Assembly: GCA_024699855.1 (NCBI GenBank) | Contig: JAMPIQ010000001.1 | Location: 15,810,001-15,874,000, forward strand | Reading direction: 5' to 3' | Origin: Aphelenchoides besseyi | Taxonomy: Eukaryota; Nematoda; Chromadorea; Rhabditida; Aphelenchoididae | DNA: 64,000 nucleotides | Shown: piece after piece, positions 45,662 to 55,698 of the stretch | How positions within the stretch are numbered: the stretch's first letter is position 1 | Layout of the letters: each line of letters opens with the position of its first letter | Notes under the pieces: model-generated | The model's input: only the letters and a program-made list of their open reading frames with translations | What the model was told of the DNA's origin: nothing | The model's database searches: none | Made by a program: the position numbers and the translations under genes

Positions 45662-45913
45662 CTCAATCAACAATCATCTTATGAGATCGAGATTTTAACG
45701 AACTTCAACGCAAACGAAAATTGCCGTTCGAATCTCACTTTCTGATGCACGATGCCAAAAAACGACTTTCGAACGGAAAGTCGATCGTCTGTTTAGGTCG
45801 CCGGAGCTCTTCAGATTCGTCAGCTTTTCGGGACTTTTACTTTTCCATTTTGTTTTGCCGTGCTTTCCGATTTATTATTGAGCTTATTTGCTTTCAGGTT
45901 TTATCCAACGAAA
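45662..45913. promoter_or_regulatory. Divergent ECSIT / eL20 promoter region
   Basis: The 252 bp between the two start codons. A TTTCAG acceptor at about 45893-45898, 16 bp before the eL20 ATG, looks like a trans-splice site. Confidence 0.45.
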
Positions 45914-46635
45914 ATGCCGATTAAAGCGTCTGGAGAAGTGGTGAGTTTCTCGATACTTTTTCGCAAACTCCAAAAACCATGAAACTTTCCGACTTTTCGA
46001 CCAAATTTCTTGTTCTTATCCTCGCTATTTCAGTTGAAGCAATTCATCGTTGTTGGCCGCAAATTGCCGACAGAGCGCGATGCGAACCCGCGTCTCTATA
46101 AGATGCAAATTTTTGCGTCGAATCACGTTGTTGCCAAGTCGCGTTACTGGTACTTCACTTCGCAACTTCGCCGAGTGAAGAAAACACACGGAGAGATCAT
46201 CTCATGCAAAGAGGTTTGTTCACGTGTCTTCGATTGTTCTGATTTCGTTCTTTAGGTCTTCGAGAAGAAAGCGGGATGCGTTAAGAATTTCGGAATTTGG
46301 CTCCGATACGATTCACGCACCGGGCATCACAACATGTACCGCGAGTATCGTGATGTCACGATGGCTGGAGCGGTTACTCAAGCCTACCGTGATATGGGTG
46401 CTCGTCATCGTGCACAAGCAGATCGCATCCAAATCATCAAAGTCCAACGTATTGAAGCTGGTGAGTCCATTAAAAGATTCTTTTTTTGATTTCTTTTATT
46501 TTAGCGGATACGAAACGCGCTGGCGTCAAACAATTCCATGACGCAAAGATCAAGTTCCCGTTGCCTCATCGTGTGAACAAACGTCGTGGTGTCCCGACGT
46601 TCTCAACTCGACGTGCACGTACTCATTTCGCCTAA
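45914..46635 (+). CDS. RPL18A: Large-subunit ribosomal protein eL20 (RPL18A)
   Basis: Four exons, about 180 residues, the usual length. Sequence: [119 protein letters not shown], ending [18 protein letters not shown]. These are nearly invariant eL20 runs (for example [17 protein letters not shown]). A component of the 60S subunit near the exit tunnel and L1 side. The first coding exon is only 26 bp. Cytochrome c follows after 162 bp on the same strand. Confidence 0.96.
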
Positions 46636-46796
46636 AACATTCGAATTGACTTGTTGTGCATGAGTTTTGTTATTTGTGATTGTTATTAAAGATGTTAAAG
46701 AAAAGATGTTTTGATTGTTGTCGATTATAACGGTTGAATGACCGTTCGATTTCTGCTGATTCACAAACGCCGCAACTAACGGTTTTTTCAGGCGAA

Positions 46797-47173
46797 ATGT
46801 CGATTCCCGAAGGAGACTATGAAAAAGGAAAGAAGGTCTTCAAGATGCGATGCGCTCAATGTCACGAAATCTCATCCACGGCGACCAAAACTGGGCCAAC
46901 ATTGAACGGAGTCGTGGGTCGGAAGAGTGGCCAAGTTCCGGGCTTCGATTACTCGGCGGCAAACAAAAACAAGGTGAGTTATGATTTCTTTCCTTTTTTA
47001 TCATTGAGTTTTAGGGCGTTACTTGGACGAGAGAAACTCTTTTCGACTACTTGAAAGACCCAAAGAAGTACATCCCTGGAACGAAGATGGTTTTTGCAGG
47101 ACTGAAAAAAGAACAGGAACGTGCGGACCTGATCAAGTTCATCGAAGTCGAAGGTGGAAAGCCGCCGAGTTAG
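46797..47173 (+). CDS. Cytochrome c
   Basis: Two exons, about 110 residues. [20 protein letters not shown], then the haem-binding [65 protein letters not shown] with the axial methionine, and [20 protein letters not shown]. Soluble electron carrier between complexes III and IV, also a trigger of apoptosome formation in some animals. The ATG follows a TTTTTTCAG acceptor by 5 bp. The 162-bp gap from eL20 is within the usual spacing of nematode operons. The intron falls at K/GVTW. Confidence 0.96.
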
Positions 47174-47535
47174 AGAAGTTCACTGCTCTTTTCTATTAGT
47201 TGTACTCTTTCATTGTGCGTGAATAAATAGTTGGATAGGCATAATCGATGGTTCTTGTTAAAGTGATGTGGTATTTTTGCAGTTGACGGTAAGGTCGATT
47301 ATTGAAAGAATAGGTGACAGCAACCAAATTTTGATTTTGAGTAGTTGGCTGCTATCGAGCCATTGGATGAATCATCGAAAGCGCGTACATTTCAATTGAA
47401 TGCTTTCAATCTTTCACTTGAATGCGATTTTTTGTTGTGAACGAAAAGAAATGCGCTATTTGTTTTCAAGGAACACGACGAAACATTTGAGTTTGCTTTC
47501 AGATCAACTACTAGGTAATACACCTAACGGGTAGA

Positions 47536-48412
47536 ATGTCGGTGCCACCCAAGGTCGTACAGTTATTTCAATCGTTGGGTGAGTCAGTTGACAACAACAT
47601 AGCACCATGGATTACTCCTGTCGAATCAGTGGTGAGTGCCGAAAGGAACTAATTTGAAATTGGGGATTTAGGAAACTCGCAAATGGATCAACGAATATCT
47701 CCAGAATTCTCATGGCCATCATCAGTATCAAATGGAGTTGATAGAAGTTTACGCTATCGATCGACCGGGCGACTCGCAATTCATCGTCGATTGTAACCAG
47801 TAAGTTCAATTGAAGAATCTTATTCCCGTTTTCAGTAAAATGCTGTGGCATGGGACACCAAAAAGAAACGTTACGAGTATCATTCGCGATGGTTATCTCA
47901 CGGGTCAAAATGTAAGTGATCTTTTAAATGTTTAAACTCTTTTTTAGGGAATGTTTGGACCGGGAATCTACTTTGCGGACTGTAGTAGCAAAAGTGCCAA
48001 TTACTGTCACCCTGAAATATCTATGGGATCTACGCGTTTAACTGAAACTTTGACAGGTTGGATGTTCTTGTCAGAAGTTTCGTTGGGACGAAGTTACGAC
48101 TACTTCCAAGCCGAATACGAAGCTCATAAATTGTGTCAGGACAACAATCGTGGTAGTGTTCGCGGCAAAGGTGCGTGGCAACCCGACTTTATTACTCAAT
48201 AGTAAGTTGATGTCTAAAATGTCGATTACTTTGTTTTTAGCTTTTTGAAAGACGTGGAGCCACTAGTCCATGTGCCACTTGGTCTTTTGAAAAAGTTGTG
48301 TCGTCACTCTGCTTTGATATACAATGAATTTGTTATCTACAATCCCAAGCGTGTTCGACATCGTTACCTTCTTTATATTCGTTTTGTTCGCGGCAATCCG
48401 CGAATCCAATAG
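47536..48412 (+). CDS. Minimal PARP-family ADP-ribosyltransferase
   Basis: Five exons, about 235 residues, consisting almost only of a PARP catalytic domain: KMLWHGTPKRNVTSIIRDGY, MFGPGIYFADCSSKSANYC, WMFLSEVSLGRSYDYFQAEY, KGAWQPDF, VEPLVHVPLG, LIYNEFVIYNPKRVRHRYLL. The H-Y-E triad is present (H in LWHGT, Y in GIYFAD, E in NEFVIYNP), so poly- or oligo-ADP-ribosylation is possible. It resembles PARP1/2 most (GKGIYFADMVSKSANYC and LLYNEYIVYD in human). No zinc fingers, WGR or complete alpha-helical regulatory domain is seen; the 60-residue N-terminus (MSVPPKVVQLFQSLGESVDN, WITPVESVV) is not recognisable as these. Either upstream exons are missed or it is a truncated paralogue. Its last exon is duplicated at 60692-60863. 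Confidence 0.85.
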
Positions 48413-49148
48413 CTTTTCAGTTTGGTCATCATTTTTGCTCATCTCACATTTGCATCTCATTAAATTTGTAGGCAATTAACGAAGAAGACATTTCCGATGA
48501 GTCTATTTATAAAAATCACAAAAGAAAGCAAAGAACGAAAACCGCAACACCAATCAATCACCCAACGGAAAACAATCAGCGACTGTTTTACAATAACGAG
48601 AAGAAGAGACGATTACCTATAGCGGTCTTTAAACTGATCTGTTCGCCGATTTCGTTGACAACCCATTGGTTTGTCTTTGTCGCGCGTGAACTGTGGTCTT
48701 TGCAATCCAATCAGTCGTTTACTTTCAGTTTTATCGTCCAGTTCTTATCGTTAAACCAACTGGTTTGTTGAAAAAAATGAAAAAAGAAATTGGTAAGTCG
48801 AATGAGAAGTTGCGTTTCAACCTTCTGTTTCAGCGATTCTCTCCGTTTCTGATAAGAAAGGACTCGTTGATTTGGCCAAACAGTTGGATCAGTCGGGACT
48901 TCAGCTTGTGGCTTCCGGTGGTACGGCCAAAGAGCTGAGAGACAATGGACTCAACGTCAAGTAAGTGATCTTCACGAATCGTCTACGAGAAATGCAATTC
49001 AGAGATGTTTCGGAGATCACGAAGTTCAACGAAATGCTCGGCGGCAGAGTTAAAACTTTGCATCCGGCCGTTCATGCCGGTATTTTGGCTCGAGACTCAG
49101 CTGATGACCGGAAACAACTTGAGGTAAACGGGAATTCGATTGCAATCA
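48211..49148. repeat. Direct duplication, copy 1 (PARP 3' exon + ATIC 5' exons)
   Basis: 938 bp matching 60662-61600 at near 100%; the only length difference noticed is one fewer A in the run after the ATIC start codon. Left edge lies in the last PARP intron, right edge inside the third ATIC exon, where Helitron sequence starts. Confidence 0.95.
48777..49148 (+). pseudogene. ATIC 5' fragment, interrupted by Helitron
   Basis: The first exons of bifunctional purine biosynthesis enzyme ATIC: ATG with [20 protein letters not shown] (in frame across the first intron), [20 protein letters not shown], then [40 protein letters not shown]. These are the IMP cyclohydrolase N-terminus (SGGTA and GGRVKTLHP motifs). 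The frame then runs into foreign sequence and stops at 49162. This copy cannot make an enzyme, but unlike copy 2 its start codon is in frame. Confidence 0.9.
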
Positions 49149-51413
49149 TCCGGCAATATTAATCACGATGAAATCAAAGACCACATTGACGGTCGTTATG
49201 TCGGTCCTGTCGAAGCATGTTATCGGATCCTGAAGTTAAAAATGCACGACAAAAGCCACCACATTGAACGATTGCCAATCCATTTGGAAAACCAACAAGC
49301 CGTCTACATCGAAGAAGATTGCGATGCTGAAAAAGCGAAAAAAACAATAGAAAAGAAAACCAAACTGATGGACTATTTTACCTTAAATGAACGTGATTCA
49401 AACGCGAGCCAACTTCTGTATTCTGAAATCCCAACTCATTACTCATGGAAAACAGTAAAAATTCTTACCAACCAAAACAACGAAACGGTCAATCAATGGG
49501 AACCAAGAGTAAGAAGCAGCAATACGATCGGTCGGATGTATGCAATTAGTCCAAGTCAAGGTGATTTGTGGCACTTACGTCTTTTGCTTCGACACGTCAG
49601 AGGTGCGAAAAGTTTCCAAGAATTGCGAACAGTTGACGGAACTGAATATCAAAATAATGGAGAAGCATGTTTGGCATTGGGTTTAATAGAAGATGATGAA
49701 GAGTATGTAAAATGTATGGAAGAAACAGTTAAGGTGTTGATGCCACGAAAATTACGTATTCTGTTTGCCAACATACTCATTCATTGCAACCCAGCCGATC
49801 CAAAATTGTTGTGGGAAAAATTCAGACATGATCTGAGCGAGGATTTTGCTCGTCGATTAAAAGATAAGTCAAAAGCAATTGCACGAGCATACAAACGTAT
49901 TGACACAATCTTGCAACGGGAAAACAAGTCAATTAAAGACTTCCCATCGATGGACGCAGTAGACGACATTGACGAAATCGTAGAACCAATTGATCACGAC
50001 CATGAAATGGAACTAGCAAAAGAAATGTACGAAACGTTGAACATTGAACAAAAAGTTGTAGTCGACAAAGTTCTGAACAGTCTTCAAACCAACGGTGCAC
50101 AAAAGTGTTTCTTCGTCGACGGTTTGGGTGGAACGGGTAAAACCTACGTTTACAAAACTCTCTGCCACTTTGTCCATGGATTGAAAAAGAAGTTTTTGAC
50201 GTGCGCATTTACCGGTATTGCTGCTTTGTTGTTGTCCAATGGACGAACGTGCCACAAAACATTTGGACTTGGAGTTCCACTTGACCGCGATTCGAACTCA
50301 ACTTTGACTCCCAACAATCGCGGCGGTAAGATGTTGATGCAAGCAGATGTGATCATTTGGGATGAAGCACCAATGGCCCCTAGATATGCATTAGAAATCG
50401 CCGATCGAAAACTAAGAGAACTGATGAATAGCAACTTACCATTCGGTGGAAAAATCTTCGTGCTCGGTGGAGACTTCCGACAGATTCTGCCAATTCTGAA
50501 GTACGGTACCATCGGCGAAACCATCAATTTGTCCATTTGCTCATCAAATTTGTGGAATCAGTTTGAAAAATTGAAATTGACTACCAACATGCGCACCAAA
50601 CCGAACGAAGTTGAATTTGCTGATTTCCTGAAACAAGTCGGAGAAGGAACACTGAATAACGAAAACGAACAGATAAACTTACCATTTCACTGTTTAGTTG
50701 GCCAGAACTTGGAACAAGAAATCTTCGGCAAGCTGATTGAAAACAAACAGTTCAACGACATGGGGAACTCGGCGATATTGGTATCCAAACACATTGGCGT
50801 CAACGAGTCAAACGAAAAAGTCCTGAATATGTTAGATGGTCAAACCAAAACCTACCTTTCAATCGACATGGCCATTGATGCTGAAAACTGTGACGACAAC
50901 ACACTTCTTCTCCCTGAGTACTTGAACATGATCGAAGAAGGTTCGCTGCCACCACACAAACTAGTGCTCAAGAAGAACGCGGTTGTGATTTTGATCCGCA
51001 ATTTGTCACAAGAAGACGGTTTGTGCAACGGTACACGATTGTTGGTTTTGGCAATGAATGACCATTCAGTTGAGTGTCAGATATTAACAGGACATCACGC
51101 TGGCGAACGACACATCATTCCGCGAATTAACAACACAATTGACTACCGCGGAATGTTCCAATTGAACCGAAAACAGTTCCCATTGAAATTGGCGTTTGCG
51201 ATGACCATCAAAAAAAGTCAGGGCCAAACATTCGAACGTGTTGGATTGAATCTCGAACATGAAGTATTCGAACACGGCCAACTGTACGTTGCTTTGTCGC
51301 GAGCTCGATCATGGGACTCAGTCAAAGTTTTCGTTCCAACAAGCAATCGACAAACTCCAACAGTTTGTTTAGTTAAGAACATTGTGCATCGAGAAGTATT
51401 CAAACGATTATAA
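49140..51413 (+). CDS. Helitron PIF1-like DNA helicase (Rep domain missing)
   Basis: Superfamily 1 helicase motifs in order: Walker [20 protein letters not shown], motif Ia [20 protein letters not shown], Walker [18 protein letters not shown], motif [15 protein letters not shown], motif IV-like LTTNMRT, and C-terminal motifs [19 protein letters not shown] and [18 protein letters not shown]. No stop or shift breaks the frame, so truncation is recent or the helicase is under constraint. The frame has no ATG at its beginning; the first in-frame ATG comes at RILKLKM. In an intact Helitron this domain unwinds DNA for rolling-circle transposition. Confidence 0.92.
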   Translation: MQSSGNINHDEIKDHIDGRYVGPVEACYRILKLKMHDKSHHIERLPIHLENQQAVYIEEDCDAEKAKKTIEKKTKLMDYFTLNERDSNASQLLYSEIPTHYSWKTVKILTNQNNETVNQWEPRVRSSNTIGRMYAISPSQGDLWHLRLLLRHVRGAKSFQELRTVDGTEYQNNGEACLALGLIEDDEEYVKCMEETVKVLMPRKLRILFANILIHCNPADPKLLWEKFRHDLSEDFARRLKDKSKAIARAYKRIDTILQRENKSIKDFPSMDAVDDIDEIVEPIDHDHEMELAKEMYETLNIEQKVVVDKVLNSLQTNGAQKCFFVDGLGGTGKTYVYKTLCHFVHGLKKKFLTCAFTGIAALLLSNGRTCHKTFGLGVPLDRDSNSTLTPNNRGGKMLMQADVIIWDEAPMAPRYALEIADRKLRELMNSNLPFGGKIFVLGGDFRQILPILKYGTIGETINLSICSSNLWNQFEKLKLTTNMRTKPNEVEFADFLKQVGEGTLNNENEQINLPFHCLVGQNLEQEIFGKLIENKQFNDMGNSAILVSKHIGVNESNEKVLNMLDGQTKTYLSIDMAIDAENCDDNTLLLPEYLNMIEEGSLPPHKLVLKKNAVVILIRNLSQEDGLCNGTRLLVLAMNDHSVECQILTGHHAGERHIIPRINNTIDYRGMFQLNRKQFPLKLAFAMTIKKSQGQTFERVGLNLEHEVFEHGQLYVALSRARSWDSVKVFVPTSNRQTPTVCLVKNIVHREVFKRL

Positions 51414-51520
51414 GAACAATTCGTATAAAAACAACATTTCATTAGCAAAAAACGCAAAAGAGTTCATGAACGAAAATGAATTTGTTTGAAAGAAAGTCCA
51501 TGGCCTTCGGGCCATGGCAA
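49149..51520 (+). mobile_element. 5'-truncated Helitron (helicase half)
   Basis: Rolling-circle transposon remnant. The 757-residue frame (49140-51413) has the linker motif typical of Helitron proteins ([33 protein letters not shown]) and then a complete PIF1-like helicase, but the Rep nuclease (HUH and two Tyr) that should precede it is absent. About 85 bp after the stop a 20-bp perfect hairpin CCATGGC-CTTCGG-GCCATGG (about 51499-51518) could belong to the 3' end, though no CTRR terminus follows. The left junction lies exactly in an ATIC exon. Confidence 0.8.
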
Positions 51521-52221
51521 GGACGCAATTTTTTCGCGTAAACGACGGGATGCAGTGGACAACATCAAATCTTCGGTAAGCAATTCGATTTGATGCAATT
51601 TACTTTGTGACTTTTCAGGTCCAACTATTGCCGATTTGTCCACCCGTTATAGCACCAAAATTACGATCTCGGTCACGTACGTTTTCGAGTTATCTTTGCG
51701 ATCTGCACGTTTCGATTTCAGTTCCTCAATTCCTCAACGGGTGTTTGAACGACCGAATTTTTGGATGGACAGCAGGAATGAAACGGTCAGTTTGTTGCTA
51801 AGCGATTTGTTTCCAATCGTATTTCAGGCCTACATCTTCAACTACATGTTTGCACTCGTCCAATCCTGCTCTTGATCAATACACGACGATATCTCATGGT
51901 ATTTGAATTGATGTTCAACATAACCAATGTGTTTTTGTTTCAGCCCGTCTTTTGACTTTACGTACCAATGGATCGACGAGAACATTCTTAACTGTTACCA
52001 CAATCGTCAATGTTATTTGTCTACAGAAATTGCTGCTGTTGATCTATTCATTGTCTACTTGAGATTGAACGATCGAATTGTCCACTTTGATTTTAAAATG
52101 AAAAACCCTTCGAATGAAAATTTGTGTTTAAAATGTTGTTTGCATAACTCTCTCACTTTCTCTCTCACTCTCATTCAATTTGCATACGTATACTTTTGCA
52201 TTTGTCAGCCAAATTGAAAAG
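51521..52221 (+). other. Exon-like region of unknown origin
   Basis: Pieces with plausible splice edges: VDNIKSS then a TTTTCAG acceptor and GPTIADLSTRYSTKITIS (51620-51673), a piece with FLNGCLNDRIFGWTAGMKR (51730-51785), and FDFTYQWIDENILNCYHNRQ (51951-52010). They cannot be joined confidently or assigned to a family. They may be a gene fragment carried by the Helitron. CT-rich tract at 52145-52175. Confidence 0.3.
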
Positions 52222-52250
52222 TATAAAAGGAAAAGCTTTTGTTCAGTTCG
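52222..52250 (+). promoter_or_regulatory. TATA/initiator core promoter
   Basis: TATAAAAG at 52222-52229 with an initiator-like TTCAGTTC about 20-25 bp downstream, 93 bp before the OB-fold gene start. A strong TATA box is unusual among the other protein genes here. Confidence 0.55.
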
Positions 52251-52314
52251 GTTACAGTTCGTCTGTTTTGTCGTCTTTTGCTACAATTGAAGTAGAGCTC
52301 CTTCTCCTCCCGTC

Positions 52315-53230
52315 ATGGCCGACCATCCGCTCTTCAATGTCAATGCTCCGCCGTTTGTACCGCGCCAAATTGAGCGAGAAGACCAGGAAGTCAAAGATCT
52401 AGTTGAAGAGAATGAATCGATGGAACCGCAACCGCCGCCTCCACAACCTCAACCACCTCAACCAGCGTTGACATCAGCGGAAACACTCGATTTGCTGGAC
52501 CCGGCCGATGGAGACGTGACAATGTGAGTTCAAAGTAAATCGAAGTTTTTTCATATACTTTATTTTTGCAGCTCGATCACAGTACGCATCACGCAAGTGA
52601 ACGCGGTGCGCAAAACAATCAATGGTATCGAAATCTGCACCGCGCTAGGCTCATGCGCCGATGGTCGAAACATGCAAATTACTGGCTGGCGAAACTTGGC
52701 GACTCGCGTCAGTCGCGAGCTCATGAACAATCACATCATGACGATCGACTTTCTGCGATGTTCGTCCATTGCCAAAGGGCTCAATAACGGTCAATTCGTT
52801 CACGAAGTCTGTCTGTCAGCGGCAACGACAATTACGGACCATGGAGCGCAAGTTGAGGTTGAACAAGTTCCGTTGATAAATTTGGATCGCGTTGGTGTGA
52901 CCATGGGCAAATTTAGTAAGTTCTCTACATCTTTATACGTTTCACACTACACTGTCTGTTTCGGAAACACGTGGATTCTTCTTGAATGTTCCACGAGCTC
53001 TCGGCTTGCGACACATCGGTTTAATCGTTGAGAGCAACATCAAAGTCAATCTTTGCTTCAATGGATCTCCGCCAGTCATTTCTCCGCGTCAAGAAGTGCA
53101 TGTTCAAGAGCGTTTTGTTAACTTGATGATCCAAGTCGAACACATCGAGTTGGGCCACGAATTTTTGTCCGAAAATGACGGACGTCTTCAGAACGTTCGC
53201 GCTCCCAACCGTCGTCGATCTCTTGATTGA
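52315..53230 (+). CDS. RPA-like OB-fold protein, probably Helitron-associated
   Basis: Two or three exons, about 250 residues. A Pro-rich N-terminal region (MEPQPPPPQPQPPQPAL) is followed by an OB-fold pattern: ISITVRITQVNAVRKTINGI, EICTALGSCADGRNMQITGW, RNLATRVSRELMNNHIMTID, FLRCSSIAKGLNNGQFVHEV. The spacing resembles the ssDNA-binding OB domain of RPA1 (VRVTxK...IRAxxFN...VYxI...NxQF). The C-terminal exon (GLRHIGLIVESNIKVNLCFN, QVEHIELGHEFLSENDGRLQ) may be a second small domain. The second intron would need an AG acceptor without a pyrimidine tract (about 53000). Some Helitrons, notably in plants, encode RPA-like ssDNA-binding proteins; position just after the Helitron helicase suggests the same here. 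Family assignment is inference from pattern. Confidence 0.55.
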
Positions 53231-53375
53231 ACATGTATGTAAATGTTTTTTTGTTAAAATAAAATTGTTGTTGTTAAAAAGTTTCTATTGCGTTCTCTTC
53301 TTAGACTATCATAGTGTAAGCATTTGAAATTGTTTTGTAAATAAATAATGCGAATGATATGTAATAATTGAAGGG

Positions 53376-53401
53376 AGGCCCCCCCGAAGGGGGGGCTCGA
53401 C
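53376..53401. repeat. Perfect GC hairpin
   Basis: Seven C, GAA, seven G with flanking GAG/CTC, followed by TATTTACTTGTT. Same hairpin-plus-TTACTTG arrangement as at 25580-25675. It lies just outside the LINE target duplication and could be the 3' end of the Helitron or of another element. Confidence 0.5.
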
Positions 53402-53417
53402 CGCCTATTTACTTGTT
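53402..53417. repeat. Target-site duplication of the LINE, left
   Basis: CGCCTATTTACTTGTT, identical to 56493-56508. Confidence 0.9.
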
Positions 53418-53474
53418 TTATGTTTGTTGTTTTATTCACGCTCAGCGACAGATGAACAAGAATGAAGCGTGGGG

Positions 53475-54891
53475 TTAACCACTCGACGTCGCGGTGAGGT
53501 TGGCGGAGGCGGCATGCGGTCGTCGGCGGAACTTCAGCGGCCGGATGTACGACCGTTCGGCTCGACTCCATCGTCTTGTGTCTCTTGCGGCTTCAATCCA
53601 TCGGCGGTCAGCGGAGGCGTAGTGCTGGCCAACGTGCTTCCGCAGGTCGTCTTCCCACCGGGTGCGTGGTCGTCCGAGTGGACGTTGAGTTGTTGGTGTC
53701 CACTGTGTAAGTCGCTCTGTCCATCGGTTGTCGCTCTGGTTGAGAACTTTCTGGGCGAACCGCCATTTGCATTTTCGTGCTGCAACGACAACGTCTGGGA
53801 GCTTCGTGATGCTTCGAATCCATACTGACGACTTCCCATCTCTCAACCGAAATCCGAGCATTCGCCTTTCCATCGCTCTTTGAGTGCGGAGAAGGCGGAT
53901 GAGGTTCGTCTTTGTGAGGGCCCATGTCTCGGATGCGTAAAGGAGCGTTGGGAGAATCACCATTTGGAAGTAGCGTCGTTTGATTGAGATGGAGGTTGAC
54001 TTGTTGGTGAGAAGCGTTCGTGCCCGACCAAAGCTGCCCCATGCTGCACCGATTCGTCGCCCAATTTCTCGCCTATGGTCGCGGGGTATTTGGATGAGTT
54101 GCCCCAGGTACACGAATTTGTTCGTTCTTTTGATCGTGCTCCCATTGACTGTGATCACTGTGCTTTGGGCCTGATTGTCTCGGTTGCTCGCCATCCATTC
54201 GGTTTTCTTTGTGTTGATTTGCAGCCCGACGGTTACGCATGCGTCCACGAGAGCTTGCGTTGTTTGTTGAAGAGCGATTGGGTCCCGGTCGATGAGGACA
54301 ACGTCGTCAGCGTAGGCGAGGTAGCGAAGTGGGCAGCCGTTGATGTCGAGTCCGTCATTTGGCCATTGGACTTGATCGATTGCGAGTTGTAAGCAGAGGA
54401 CGAAGATGATCGGCGAAAGTGTGTCTCCTTGGCGAACACCTCGCTGGACTTGGAACTCGGCGGTTGAGCGGCCAATAGTGATGGAAGCGGTCCCGGCGGC
54501 GTAGAGTGCTTTGATGATGGCGATTGTGTCCGTGTCCACTCCATAGCGCTCCAACGCGTTCCAGATGCTTCGGAACTCAACTGAATCAAATGCTTTCTTG
54601 AAGTCGACGAACATGAGGCAGACTGGTGTGCTGTATTCGTGTGATTTCTCGATAAGCTGGTTGATTGCTTGAATGTGATCGGTCGTTGAGTAGTTGCGCC
54701 GGAAGGTGTTGACGAGCTGCGGCTTCAACTCTTTGGGTCAGAGCACGGGTGACGACCTTGTAGAGAGTTGGAAGAAGCGAGATTGGTCGGTAGTTGGCGA
54801 TGTCCATCCGGTCACCTTTTTTGTGTAGGAGTATCGTGGAGGCATGAGCGAAGTCGGGTGCTACATTGCTCTTTTCGACCATTTTGTTCAC
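53475..54891 (-). pseudogene. LINE reverse transcriptase (frameshifted)
   Basis: Upstream part: HASTILLHKKGDRMDIANYR, PISLLPTLYKVVTRALTQRV; after a shift near 54720: VCLMFVDFKKAFDSVEF, FQVQRGVRQGDTLSPIIFVL, the catalytic LRYLAYADDVVLID, KFVYLGQLI and the carboxy-terminal RPLGRPRTRWEDDLRKHVG. The F-x-D-x-x-K-A-F-D, G-V-R-Q-G and Y-A-D-D boxes are those of an active-type RT; the GRPRxRWxDDL tail is typical of RTE and related endonuclease-RT elements. The last 417 codons are uninterrupted. Confidence 0.9.
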
Positions 54892-55698
54892 TGCTGCTGC
54901 GAGTTTATCAGCCAGGATGTCCGTTCCATATTTTGCGGCTTTTGAGCGAATGCCACCGATTCCTGCATATGTGTTACCGCGGATGCGAGAGGCGGCGGCG
55001 CGGAGTTCTTGCCTTGTGATTGGTTGGACGAGAGGTGAGTTGTGCGTGAATTGAAATGGGCCATCGATCGACGTGTAGAGTTCTGAGTAGAAGGCTGTGT
55101 TTGCTGTTTCTGTCGTGGTGTTCGTAATCGTTCCATCTGCTCGCCGGAGTTGGGTAATGACTTGACGTTTGTGGACGAGCTCGACTCGCCCGCGTTTCAG
55201 TCGGCCGTGTTGCAGTGCCCGTTCGAGGACTCGGATTTGGTGGTTGTGAAGGTCGGCTTGGAGTGACCGTCGGGCTTGCTTGCAAAGCTCGGCATATGTG
55301 ATTAGAGCTCTTACTGTTGGTTGCAGGTGCGGAGATGAGAGTCCAAATTTGCATTCGCGTCTTTGGCGTAGGAGATCAGTTGTTTGAGCGGAGATGCGCG
55401 GCAGGAGTTTCCATCTTACTTCGGCTCGTTGAGCGGCGCTCTTCAGGGCTGCTCGAATTGTTCGCCATTGCTTCTGACCCCGATCTTGGGTGTTTAAGTT
55501 GACGATTGTTGGGTCGCAGAGAAGGCTTGTTTTAAGTGCAAGTTCGTCGTAGTCTGGTGGCAGTTGACGCGGGCGTGGCGGGCCTCGTTTTATCTTCGTG
55601 ACGCGGATTCTTGTGCGTAGGAGACGATAGTCGCTGCCCGAGTTGAATTGACTGAGTACGTGGACATCGCTGATGCTCTTTCGTTTTCGAGCAAGGAC

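Noticed and set aside
48263..48475. 70-codon minus-strand frame present identically at 60714-60926
   Set aside because: It is antisense to the PARP last exon; its duplication follows from the DNA duplication.
49140..49165. Canonical Helitron 5' end (TC) inserted at an A-T target in ATIC
   Set aside because: A TC can be read at the junction, but the Rep domain is missing right from this point, so the junction is more likely a truncation breakpoint than a true element end.
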